NCBI GenBank assembly: GCA_016217625.1
Contig: JACRHK010000167.1
Location: forward strand, 1 to 7,604
Length of the DNA stretch: 7,604 bases
From: Nitrospirota bacterium
GTDB taxonomy: Bacteria > Nitrospirota > RBG-16-64-22 > JACRHK01
Reading direction: 5' to 3'
A program made the position numbers and the translations under genes. The notes below the pieces were generated by a model, which made no database searches, was not told where the DNA came from, and saw nothing but the letters and a program-made list of their open reading frames with translations. Each line of letters begins with the position of its first letter. Within the stretch, counting starts at the first letter, position 1. Below are positions 1 to 6,036 of this stretch, piece by piece.

Positions 1-13
1 GTATAGAGCGGGG

Positions 14-985
14 CTACTCTACCTTCGCGAACTCGGTGCGGGCTTCTTCCAGGAGGGGGGCGTGGTTCCCCCCGTACCGGCGGGAGGCATGGAAGATCGT
101 GAGGCGTTTCACGCCCGCTTCGCGGGCGAGCCGCCCCGCCTGGCGGGCGGTGAGGTGGGCGGAAGCGTCGGCCCGCTCCCGGTCGGCTTCGAGGAACATC
201 CCCTCGCAGAAGAAGTGATCGGCTCCCCGGGCGAGGGCGATGATCTTGGCGAGATTCTCCCGGCTCCCCCGGGCGTCGGTGACGTAGGCAAGGATTTCTC
301 CCCTTTCGCGGCGAACGAGGCGCTCCGCGAGGTCGCCGAGGGAAAAGGGTTTCCCGTCGGCGGCCACGGGGGTCTCGGGGTCCGCCCCTTCGCGGACGAG
401 CCGCTTGAGGCGACCCAGCCAGGGGCCCGGCTTCAGCCCGCCGGCGATGAGGGTCTCGGTGTCAATGCGCAGGTGGTCGGCTTCCTCCAGGCGGAAAGCC
501 AGGGAGGGCGTGCGGTGATTGAGGAGGGCGCACCGCGCGGTCAGCAGCTCCTCGGCCAGGAGGAGGTTGCCGGCTTCGCAGACGGCCGAGGGACCGGGCA
601 TGAAGCAGTCGGCAGCGGCGAAGGGGGTCGTCGTGATCGAGCCGTTCGCCCACTCGTTGACCAGGATCGTCACGGCTTCCGCGCCCAATAGGTTCCAGGT
701 GTAGCCCCCCAGCTTCGCGGCGACTCGCTCCGTGATCCCCGGTGGGCCGTAGACACGGAGCGTCTGTCGCCGGGTCAGGAGCGATCGCAAAATATGGTCG
801 AACCCCGTGAAGTGGTCGATGTGAGCGTGCGAAACGAAGAGGTCGGTGACAGGATGGAATAGCTCCCTTCGATGGTGCGCGATCTGGCCGCAGTCCAACA
901 GCAGGGCCCGGCCCTGTCCCTTCAGCGCCACCAGCAGGGCGGCGTCGCCGTCGCGGGGGTTCAGGAGTTGGGGGAGAAAAGACAT
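14..985 (-). CDS. Ribonuclease Z-like metallo-beta-lactamase fold hydrolase
   Basis: The 323-residue product is a metallo-beta-lactamase fold hydrolase of the RNase Z/ElaC type, which in typical members cuts tRNA precursors 3' of the acceptor stem using two zinc ions. The metal motif HAHIDH is at residues 53-58. The RNase Z-type segment NHRTPSLAFR is at 156-165. VTDARG at 235-240 sits where the family normally has a GDT-like motif and supplies D237. The C-terminal part has HLTARQAG at 277-284 followed by IFHASRRY at 297-304, matching the HxT and terminal-His motifs. The ATG at 983-985 is chosen because the protein begins normally there; the open frame continues 62 codons upstream only by reading through AT-rich repeats. 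A TATACT hexamer lies six bases before the ATG. The gene is divergent from hflX. The family call is firm; tRNA processing rather than another phosphodiesterase activity is inferred. Confidence 0.85.
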   Translation of the reverse strand: MSFLPQLLNPRDGDAALLVALKGQGRALLLDCGQIAHHRRELFHPVTDLFVSHAHIDHFTGFDHILRSLLTRRQTLRVYGPPGITERVAAKLGGYTWNLLGAEAVTILVNEWANGSITTTPFAAADCFMPGPSAVCEAGNLLLAEELLTARCALLNHRTPSLAFRLEEADHLRIDTETLIAGGLKPGPWLGRLKRLVREGADPETPVAADGKPFSLGDLAERLVRRERGEILAYVTDARGSRENLAKIIALARGADHFFCEGMFLEADRERADASAHLTARQAGRLAREAGVKRLTIFHASRRYGGNHAPLLEEARTEFAKVE

Positions 986-1022
986 ACCCCCAGTATAACG
1001 CAGGGAACGCCTCTCAATGCAA
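985..1022 (-). promoter_or_regulatory. Candidate promoter giving a leaderless transcript for the MBL hydrolase
   Basis: On the minus strand TATACT (complement of 992-997) is a good -10 hexamer and ends six bases before the ATG at 985. Initiation at the usual distance would fall on or next to the A of the start codon. The -35 is poor: TTGCAT (complement of 1017-1022) has a 19-base spacer, and TTGAGA (complement of 1012-1017) has one of only 14. The GGGGGT between -10 and ATG is too close to serve as a normal Shine-Dalgarno. The -35 region lies at the edge of the heptamer repeat. Confidence 0.4.
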
Positions 1023-1075
1023 AATGAAAAATGTAAAATGCAAAATGCAAAGTGCAAAATGCAAAGTGCAAAGCG
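1020..1075 (+). repeat. Heptanucleotide tandem repeat, block 1 (8 units of CAAARTG)
   Basis: Eight contiguous 7-base units can be read from 1020: CAAAATG, AAAAATG, TAAAATG, CAAAATG, CAAAGTG, CAAAATG, CAAAGTG, CAAAGCG. The period is exact, with no insertion or deletion, and substitutions fall at positions 1, 5 and 6 of the unit. The base composition is sharply AT-rich against the high-GC genes on both sides. Because 7 is not a multiple of 3, all frames give low-complexity peptides and no real protein is encoded. Confidence 0.9.
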
Positions 1076-1083
1076 TAGAATCA

Positions 1084-1099
1084 TGCAATGCCCATTGCA
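1084..1099. promoter_or_regulatory. Perfect 7-bp inverted repeat, operator-like
   Basis: TGCAATG at 1084-1090 and CATTGCA at 1093-1099 are perfect reverse complements separated by CC. The dyad overlaps the candidate -35 element of hflX (1095-1100), a position suited to a repressor. Its arms resemble the nearby heptamer repeat units, so it may instead be a degenerate pair of facing repeat units. The symmetry is seen directly; a regulatory role is inferred. Confidence 0.35.
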
Positions 1100-1123
1100 A
1101 TGGCAGCGAGTTAGAGATAAAAT
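1095..1123 (+). promoter_or_regulatory. Candidate sigma70-type promoter for hflX
   Basis: TTGCAA (1095-1100) and TAAAAT (1118-1123) are separated by 17 bases, matching the sigma70 consensus at 4/6 and 5/6 positions. Transcription from here would start near 1130 and include the inverted heptamer hairpin in the hflX leader. The surrounding AT-richness makes chance hexamers more likely, so confidence is limited. Confidence 0.4.
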
Positions 1124-1139
1124 ATAAAATAAAGGTATT

Positions 1140-1206
1140 GCAAATTGCAAAATGTAAAATGCAAAATTCAAAGTTTGGAATTTTCATTTTTCAATTTGCA
1201 TTTTGC
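1140..1206 (+). repeat. Heptamer repeat blocks 2 and 3, head-to-head, forming a long imperfect hairpin
   Basis: Block 2 (1141-1175) has five units in the same orientation as block 1. Block 3 (1178-1205) has four units in the opposite orientation: GAATTTT, CATTTTT, CAATTTG, CATTTTG. Pairing 1140-1169 with 1178-1206 gives 26 base pairs with three mismatches (1155/1191, 1152/1194, 1145/1201), one bulged C (1162) and an eight-base loop (1170-1177). The stem is mostly A-T, followed by non-U-rich sequence, so it is not an ordinary terminator. It would lie in the hflX leader, with its base about 12 nucleotides before the Shine-Dalgarno at 1219-1225. Confidence 0.8.
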
Positions 1207-2870
1207 CTTTCGAAGGTGAGGAGGTCTCCATCCCGTCTCTCTACGGCAACACGCTGGGCCTGAAGCCCGGGCAGATCCGGCACCTGGAGCGCCTCTACCG
1301 GCGCCGCGTCCCGGCTCGTGAGGTGGTGACGCCCGAGCTGGCCCGCGCGCTCACGGAGGTCTCCTCCGAGATCGGCCGCCAAGTCGGCTTGCTCATCAAC
1401 CGGCGGGGGATCATCGAGCAGGTCCTCGTGGGGAGCGACCGGGAGATCACGATCCCGTCGCTCACGGAGCACCGCATCGGGCGGAAGCGGCTGCGCGGCC
1501 TCCGGTTGATCCACACCCACCTGAAAGAGGAGCTCCTCACCCGGGAGGACCTCACCGACCTGGCGCTGCTCCGCCTTGACCTGATGGTGGCCCTCAGCAT
1601 CCGCGATGGGGGCCTGCCGTCCCGCGTGTTCGTGGCCCATCTTCTGCCGCCCAACCCTGAGGGGAAGGTTTATGAAACTCTTGCCCCGGTTCCCCTGCAC
1701 GATCTGCATCTCGATTGCGAGGAATTTGTGCGCGCCCTGGAGGAGGAGCTGGGCCGGGCGGCGAGCGGCGTGACGGTGGAGGAGGGGCGAGACCGCGCCA
1801 TCCTCATCGGCGTGGGGACCGGGAACCGCCAGGCGTTGGAGGAATCCCTGGAAGAGCTTCAGGACCTGGCCCGATCCAGCCGGGTGGAGGTACTGGATGC
1901 GGTCGTGCAGCGTCCCCAGCGCTTTGATCCCCGCACCCTCATGGGCATCGGGAAGCTCCGGGAGGTGATCATCCGCGCGCTCCAGGTCGGGGCGAACCTC
2001 CTCATCTTCGACCAGGAGCTGTCGCCCGCCCAGGCGAAGGCGATCACCGACCTGACCGAGCTCCGCGTCATCGACCGCACCCAGCTCATCCTGGACATCT
2101 TCGCCCGGCGGGCCCACAGCCGCGACGGGAAAGTCCAGGTGGAGCTGGCCCAGCTCAAATACCTGCTGCCGCGCCTGACAGGGAAAGGGACGGCGATGTC
2201 GCGGCTCATGGGCGGCATCGGCGGCCGGGGACCCGGGGAGATGAAGCTGGAGATCGACCGGCGCCGCGTGCGGGAACGGATCGCCCGCCTCGAACAGCAG
2301 CTCCGCGCCCTGAGCCGCGGACGCTATGAGCGCCGGCGGCTGCGGGTCCAGCGGGCCCTGCCGATCCTCTCCATCGTGGGGTACACCAACGCGGGGAAGT
2401 CCACGCTGCTCAATACCCTGACGAAGAGCGAGACCTTCACGGAGAACCTCCTCTTCGCCACGCTCGACACGGCGAGCCGCCGCCTGCGGTTCCCCCGGGA
2501 GCGCGAGGCGATCATCACCGACACCGTCGGGTTCCTCCGCCATCTGCCCCCCGACCTCGTGGGGGCGTTCCGGGCGACGCTCGATGAGCTTCAGGACGCG
2601 GACCTCCTGATCCACGTGGTCGATATCAGCCACCCCCGGTTCGAGGAGCAGATGGGGGCCGTGGAGAAGATTCTGGGCGAGCTGGAACTGGGCCGGATTC
2701 CCCGCCTCCTCGTCTTCAACAAGATCGACCGGGTCGATCCCCAGGAAGTCAAGGCGCTGGCCCGGCGGTTCGAAGCGGTGCCCGTCTCCGCCCTAGACCC
2801 CACGACCCTCGGCCCGCTGCTGGCGGCGCTCGAGGAGCGGGTCTTCTTCAGCCACAGACAGACACGCTGA
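1203..2870 (+). CDS. hflX: GTPase HflX (long form)
   Basis: HflX is a ribosome-associated GTPase that splits stalled 70S ribosomes. In the 555-residue frame, an N-terminal region of about 190 residues, longer than in the roughly 426-residue E. coli protein, precedes the HflX-specific domain. The glycine-rich motif GGIGGRGPGE is at 337-346 and a coiled-coil-like helix at 350-382. The G domain has G1 GYTNAGKST (393-401), switch I LLFATLDT (416-423), G3 DTVGF (440-444), G4 NKID (506-509) and G5 SAL (529-531). The start is uncertain. The TTG at 1203 lies inside the last repeat unit and has no ribosome site. A perfect AGGAGGT (1219-1225) instead points to the in-frame ATC at 1230, giving a protein beginning PSLYGNTLGLK, which resembles the N-terminus of relatives. 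No in-frame ATG occurs before residue 128. The stop overlaps the next gene by one base. Confidence 0.95.
   Translation: MPFEGEEVSIPSLYGNTLGLKPGQIRHLERLYRRRVPAREVVTPELARALTEVSSEIGRQVGLLINRRGIIEQVLVGSDREITIPSLTEHRIGRKRLRGLRLIHTHLKEELLTREDLTDLALLRLDLMVALSIRDGGLPSRVFVAHLLPPNPEGKVYETLAPVPLHDLHLDCEEFVRALEEELGRAASGVTVEEGRDRAILIGVGTGNRQALEESLEELQDLARSSRVEVLDAVVQRPQRFDPRTLMGIGKLREVIIRALQVGANLLIFDQELSPAQAKAITDLTELRVIDRTQLILDIFARRAHSRDGKVQVELAQLKYLLPRLTGKGTAMSRLMGGIGGRGPGEMKLEIDRRRVRERIARLEQQLRALSRGRYERRRLRVQRALPILSIVGYTNAGKSTLLNTLTKSETFTENLLFATLDTASRRLRFPREREAIITDTVGFLRHLPPDLVGAFRATLDELQDADLLIHVVDISHPRFEEQMGAVEKILGELELGRIPRLLVFNKIDRVDPQEVKALARRFEAVPVSALDPTTLGPLLAALEERVFFSHRQTR
1219..1225 (+). promoter_or_regulatory. 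Strong Shine-Dalgarno without a standard start codon (hflX)
   Basis: AGGAGGT is a perfect anti-16S complement. Four bases further on, the in-frame codon at 1230-1232 is ATC. No ATG, GTG or TTG lies at a suitable distance in the hflX frame. The site makes a start at 1230 more likely than TTG at 1203, which would place the site inside the coding region. Confidence 0.55.
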
Positions 2871-3568
2871 TGCCTCCCCTGTGGCTTGCGCTGGCCGTCA
2901 ACGCCTGCTTGGCGCTTGCCGCCTGGCGGTGGCGCCTCCTTACGGCCTCGGGCGCCCTTGCAGCGGGAGCCGTAGGGGTGGGGGTGACGGCGGTCTGGGG
3001 GTGGGGCGGGTTCCTTCCGCTCCTCGTCTTCTTCCTCCTGGGAACCGGCAGCAGCTTTCTCGAACGGTCGGCCAAGGCGCGTTTGGGTACGGTACAATCG
3101 CTCCGGAACTGGCGGAATGTCCTGGCCAACGGCGGCGTCGCTCTGGGATGCGCCATCGCTGCGGGGGTATGGCCTCAGGCCTCCTCCCTCTGGTTGTTCG
3201 GGACGCTCGGCAGCCTTACCGCCGCCGCTGCCGATACGGTCTCGGGTGAGCTGGGGATGCTCTGGGGCCGCAAGACCGTCTGGATCACGACCTTTCAGCC
3301 GGCGCCCCGCGGCGCCAACGGCGCGATCAGCCTGGAGGGGACGGTGTTAGGCGGGTTGGCCGGGTTCCTCGTGGCCCTCACGGCATGGGGAACAGGGCTC
3401 GTCCGGACCCCGGAGGAAGTCATCCTCCTGACCGGCGCGGGGTTCGCGGGGATGACCGTGGACAGCTACCTTGGTGCGCTGCTGGAGAACCGGGGCTGGA
3501 TCGGCAACGAAGGGGTCAACATCGGCTGCACGCTCACGGGCGCGGCGACGGCGATATGGCTTCGGTAG
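2870..3568 (+). CDS. DUF92/TMEM19-family integral membrane protein
   Basis: This 232-residue polytopic membrane protein belongs to the DUF92 family (PF01940, TMEM19-like). A plant member, VTE6, is a phytyl-phosphate kinase, so a CTP-dependent isoprenoid-phosphate kinase role is possible, but the bacterial function is not settled. About eight hydrophobic segments are visible, near residues 2-19, 25-42, 46-60, 85-101, 106-121, 158-176, 183-200 and 216-231. Family motifs are RNWRNVLANGG (79-89), AADTVSGELG (120-129), PRGANGAISLEGT (146-158) and DSYLGALLENR (198-208). The ATG shares its A with the hflX stop (TGATG) and has no Shine-Dalgarno, so translation probably depends on reinitiation after hflX. 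Length is normal for the family. The hydrophilic conserved motifs argue against a transporter. Confidence 0.85.
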   Translation: MPPLWLALAVNACLALAAWRWRLLTASGALAAGAVGVGVTAVWGWGGFLPLLVFFLLGTGSSFLERSAKARLGTVQSLRNWRNVLANGGVALGCAIAAGVWPQASSLWLFGTLGSLTAAAADTVSGELGMLWGRKTVWITTFQPAPRGANGAISLEGTVLGGLAGFLVALTAWGTGLVRTPEEVILLTGAGFAGMTVDSYLGALLENRGWIGNEGVNIGCTLTGAATAIWLR

Positions 3569-3587
3569 TTCCCGCGCTCTATTGCGG

Positions 3588-3616
3588 TTGCATTTTTCAG
3601 CACGAATGCGTACAAT
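3588..3616 (+). promoter_or_regulatory. Promoter of rhlB, near-leaderless
   Basis: TTGCAT (3588-3593) and TACAAT (3611-3616) have an ideal 17-base spacer and match the sigma70 consensus at 4/6 and 5/6 positions. The expected start point near 3622-3624 leaves only two to four bases before the ATG at 3626, and no Shine-Dalgarno is present. The region is AT-rich between two GC-rich genes. A weak hairpin, CCGC 3572-3575 with GCGG 3584-3587, precedes it and might help end the upstream operon. Confidence 0.6.
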
Positions 3617-3625
3617 TGCTTTCAC

Positions 3626-4948
3626 ATGAAAGCGCACCATCCACCGCACGCGCTGCCGGACTTCCACGCGTTTTCCCTTCCCGAGCCGGTCATCCGCGGG
3701 ATTGAAGAGGTCGGCTTTCAACACTGCACGCCCATCCAGGCCCTGGCCCTGCCCCTTGCCCTGGAGGGGAAGGATGTCGCCGGCCAGGCCCAGACGGGGA
3801 CGGGGAAGACGGCGGCGTTTCTCATCGCCGCGTTTACCCGGCTGCTCCGGCATCCGGCGCCGCCTCAGACGGAGCCCCCTTCGCCGCGCGCCCTCATCAT
3901 CGCTCCCACGCGGGAGCTGGCGGTTCAGATCACCGACGACGCCCTCAACCTGGGGCAGTTCACGGGGCTGACGCATCTCGCCGTCTACGGCGGGATCGAC
4001 TACGACAAGCAGCGCGAGGCCCTGAAGCAGGGCCCCGACCTGCTGGTGGGGACGCCGGGCCGGCTCATCGACTACCTCAAGCAGAGGGCCTACAGCCTCG
4101 GCCGGGCGGAGGTGCTGGTGATCGACGAGGCCGACCGGATGTTCGACATGGGGTTCATCCAGGACCTCCGCTTCCTCCTCCGCCGCCTGCCCCCCTACCA
4201 CCGCCGGCAGTCGTTCCTCTTTTCGGCCACGCTCACGCACCGCGTCCTTGAGCTGGCTTACGAGCACATGAACAACCCGGAGCAGATCATCGTCAGCCCG
4301 GAGCGAATCACCGTGCCGAAGGCCGAGCAGGTCCTGTACCACGTGGGGCGGCATGAGAAGTTCTCGCTCCTGCTCGGCCTGCTGCGCGACTCGGGGTCCG
4401 CCCCGGGCGGAGGCCGCATCCTCCTCTTCGTGAACACGAAGCGGGAGGCGGAGCGACTGGTGGAGCGGCTGACCCGCAACGGCTATACGGCCAAGGCTCT
4501 CACGGGCGACGTCCAACAGAAAAGGCGGCTGTCGCTGTTGCGCGGGTTTAAAGAGGGGAAGTTCCCGATCCTCGTGGCGACGGACGTGGCCTCGCGGGGG
4601 CTCCACATCGAGGCGGTGACGCATGTCATCAACTACGACCTCCCCCTGGACCCGGAGGACTATGTCCACCGGATCGGCCGCACGGCCCGGGCCGGGGCGA
4701 CCGGCAAGGCGATCTCTTTGGCCTGCGAATATTACGTCGAGGGGTTGGAAGGGATCGAGGATCTCATCGGCCAGAAGATCCCCGTGCTCTGGCCCGAGGA
4801 GAATCTCTTGGTCAAGGAGGTTCGCCGACCTCATCCCCATGCGGCGATTCAGCCGTTGCCGACCCCCTCTCAGGATGCGCCGGCGGCAGAAGGGTCCAAG
4901 CGGAGACGACGGCGGAAGAAGCCTCAGCCTGTGAAGGGACCGGCATGA
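3626..4948 (+). CDS. rhlB: DEAD-box ATP-dependent RNA helicase, RhlB-like
   Basis: The product unwinds RNA duplexes using ATP; in E. coli RhlB is the helicase of the RNase E degradosome. All core motifs are present in the 440 residues: Q motif around GFQHCTPIQ (30-38), I AQTGTGKT (55-62), Ia PTRELAV (94-100), TPGRL (143-147), II DEAD (167-170), III SAT (200-202), V ATDVASRGLHI (318-328) and VI HRIGRTARAG (348-357). Stretches such as CTPIQALALPL, DVAGQAQTGTGKT, AYEHMNNPE and ISLACEYY closely resemble E. coli RhlB rather than RhlE, DeaD or SrmB. The C-terminus ends in a basic tail (SKRRRRRKK, 424-432), usual for RNA tethering. The start follows a promoter directly, with no leader. The stop overlaps the next start in ATGA. 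The family is certain; RhlB orthology is likely. Confidence 0.93.
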   Translation: MKAHHPPHALPDFHAFSLPEPVIRGIEEVGFQHCTPIQALALPLALEGKDVAGQAQTGTGKTAAFLIAAFTRLLRHPAPPQTEPPSPRALIIAPTRELAVQITDDALNLGQFTGLTHLAVYGGIDYDKQREALKQGPDLLVGTPGRLIDYLKQRAYSLGRAEVLVIDEADRMFDMGFIQDLRFLLRRLPPYHRRQSFLFSATLTHRVLELAYEHMNNPEQIIVSPERITVPKAEQVLYHVGRHEKFSLLLGLLRDSGSAPGGGRILLFVNTKREAERLVERLTRNGYTAKALTGDVQQKRRLSLLRGFKEGKFPILVATDVASRGLHIEAVTHVINYDLPLDPEDYVHRIGRTARAGATGKAISLACEYYVEGLEGIEDLIGQKIPVLWPEENLLVKEVRRPHPHAAIQPLPTPSQDAPAAEGSKRRRRRKKPQPVKGPA

Positions 4949-5994
4949 AGGCTGTTCGGTTCCATGAGCATGGGGGGCCGGAGGTTCTCCGTTACGAAGA
5001 GGCGTCCGATCCCCGGCCGGGTCCTGGCGAGGCGCTGGTGCGGGTCAAGGCCTGCGCCCTCAACCATCTCGATATCTGGATCCGCCAGGGGATTCCCGCC
5101 TACACGATCCCGATGCCTCACATCTCCGGCTGCGATGTGGCGGGGGTGGTGGAAGCCGTTGGCGAGGGGGTCGCCGGTCGGAGACTCGACTCTACGAGAT
5201 GGAAAGCGGGGGATCGGGTCCTCATCGCGCCGGGCCAGGGGTGCGGGTCCTGTCCCGCCTGCCGGTCGGGCTGGGACAACCGCTGCGACGCGTTCACGAT
5301 CTACGGCGCGGGGACGCAAGGCGGCTACGCGGATCTGGCCGTCGCCCAGGCGCAGCATCTCCTCCCCATCCCCGATGGAGTGGGGTTTGAAGAAGCGGCT
5401 GCCTTTCCCCTGACGTTCCTCACGGCCTGGCATATGCTCGTCACGCGCGCGGCCGTGGCTCCCGGAGAAACGGTCCTAATCCTGGGGGCGGGGAGCGGGA
5501 TCGGCTCGGCCGCCGTCCAGATTGCCCGGTTGGCCGGCGCCCGCGTCCTGGCCACCGTGGGTTCGGAAGAGAAGATCCCCAGGGCGAAGGGCCTGGGGGT
5601 CGACGAGGTCATCCACCACGGAAGAGAAGATGTCGGCGCGCGGGCCCAGGCGCTTACGGGGGGACGGGGCGTGGACGTCGTCTTCGAACATATCGGTCCG
5701 GCCACCTGGGGGCAATCCCTGGCCGCGCTGGCCAAAGGGGGGCGCCTCGTGACCTGCGGGGCCACCACGGGGGGCGAGGCGACGGTCTCCCTGCGGGCCT
5801 TCTACATGCGGCAGATCGCCGTGTACGGATCCCTCATGGGGAGACGGAGCGAGCTTGATCTCCTGACGCGCCTGGTGGGGGAGGGAAAACTCAAGCCGGT
5901 CATCGACTCGGTCTTCCCGTTAGCCGAGGCGCGGCAAGCCCAGGAGCGGATGCTCGCCCGCCGGCAGTTTGGGAAGATCGTGTTGTCGCCTTGA
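4945..5994 (+). CDS. Zinc-lobe MDR-family NAD(P)H quinone oxidoreductase-like protein
   Basis: This 349-residue medium-chain dehydrogenase/reductase carries the GroES-like N-terminal fold and a Rossmann cofactor domain with GAGSGIGSAAV at 181-191. The structural-zinc lobe is intact, with cysteines at 100, 103, 106 and 114 in the CGSCPAC...C spacing. The catalytic zinc ligands of alcohol dehydrogenases are absent: the segment ALNHLDIW (38-45) has no cysteine at the usual place, and SGCDVAG (61-67) replaces the GHE motif. A zinc-independent quinone or enone reductase is therefore more likely than an alcohol dehydrogenase. An insertion of about eight residues (77-86) follows VGEGV. The ATG overlaps the rhlB stop by four bases and has a GAAGGGA ribosome site (4933-4939), so it is translated from the rhlB transcript. 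The substrate cannot be read from the sequence. Confidence 0.88.
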   Translation: MKAVRFHEHGGPEVLRYEEASDPRPGPGEALVRVKACALNHLDIWIRQGIPAYTIPMPHISGCDVAGVVEAVGEGVAGRRLDSTRWKAGDRVLIAPGQGCGSCPACRSGWDNRCDAFTIYGAGTQGGYADLAVAQAQHLLPIPDGVGFEEAAAFPLTFLTAWHMLVTRAAVAPGETVLILGAGSGIGSAAVQIARLAGARVLATVGSEEKIPRAKGLGVDEVIHHGREDVGARAQALTGGRGVDVVFEHIGPATWGQSLAALAKGGRLVTCGATTGGEATVSLRAFYMRQIAVYGSLMGRRSELDLLTRLVGEGKLKPVIDSVFPLAEARQAQERMLARRQFGKIVLSP

Positions 5995-6036
5995 ACCGGC
6001 TGTAGACACTGCTGGGTGTTGATCCGTGGTGACCGC

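Noticed and set aside
62..691. 209-codon plus-strand frame across the MBL hydrolase gene
   Set aside because: Antisense shadow; the minus-strand protein has clear catalytic motifs.
986..1171. 62-codon N-terminal extension of the MBL hydrolase rich in F, C, I, L and H
   Set aside because: It is translation of the heptamer repeats (7-base period gives a 7-residue period) and precedes a good start at 985 with its own -10 box.
1020..1205. Possible CRISPR array
   Set aside because: Units are 7 bases and contiguous with no spacers; this is a tandem repeat.
1024..1263. Plus-strand frame giving a KCKMQSAKCK-type repeat peptide
   Set aside because: Low-complexity product of the same repeats; no ribosome site and it runs into hflX in another frame.
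1191..2633. 480-codon open frame antisense to hflX
   Set aside because: Shadow of GC-rich codon use in hflX; no recognisable domain or start signals.
3076..3096. TACAAT hexamer inside the DUF92 gene as an internal promoter
   Set aside because: No suitable -35 about 17 bases upstream and no start codon context downstream.
3572..3598. Intrinsic terminator after the DUF92 gene
   Set aside because: Only a 4-bp stem with an 8-base loop, and the T-run is interrupted and overlaps the rhlB promoter; too weak to annotate.
3347..4840. 497-codon open frame antisense to rhlB
   Set aside because: GC-driven shadow of a certain DEAD-box gene; composition is H-, R- and P-rich with no family match.
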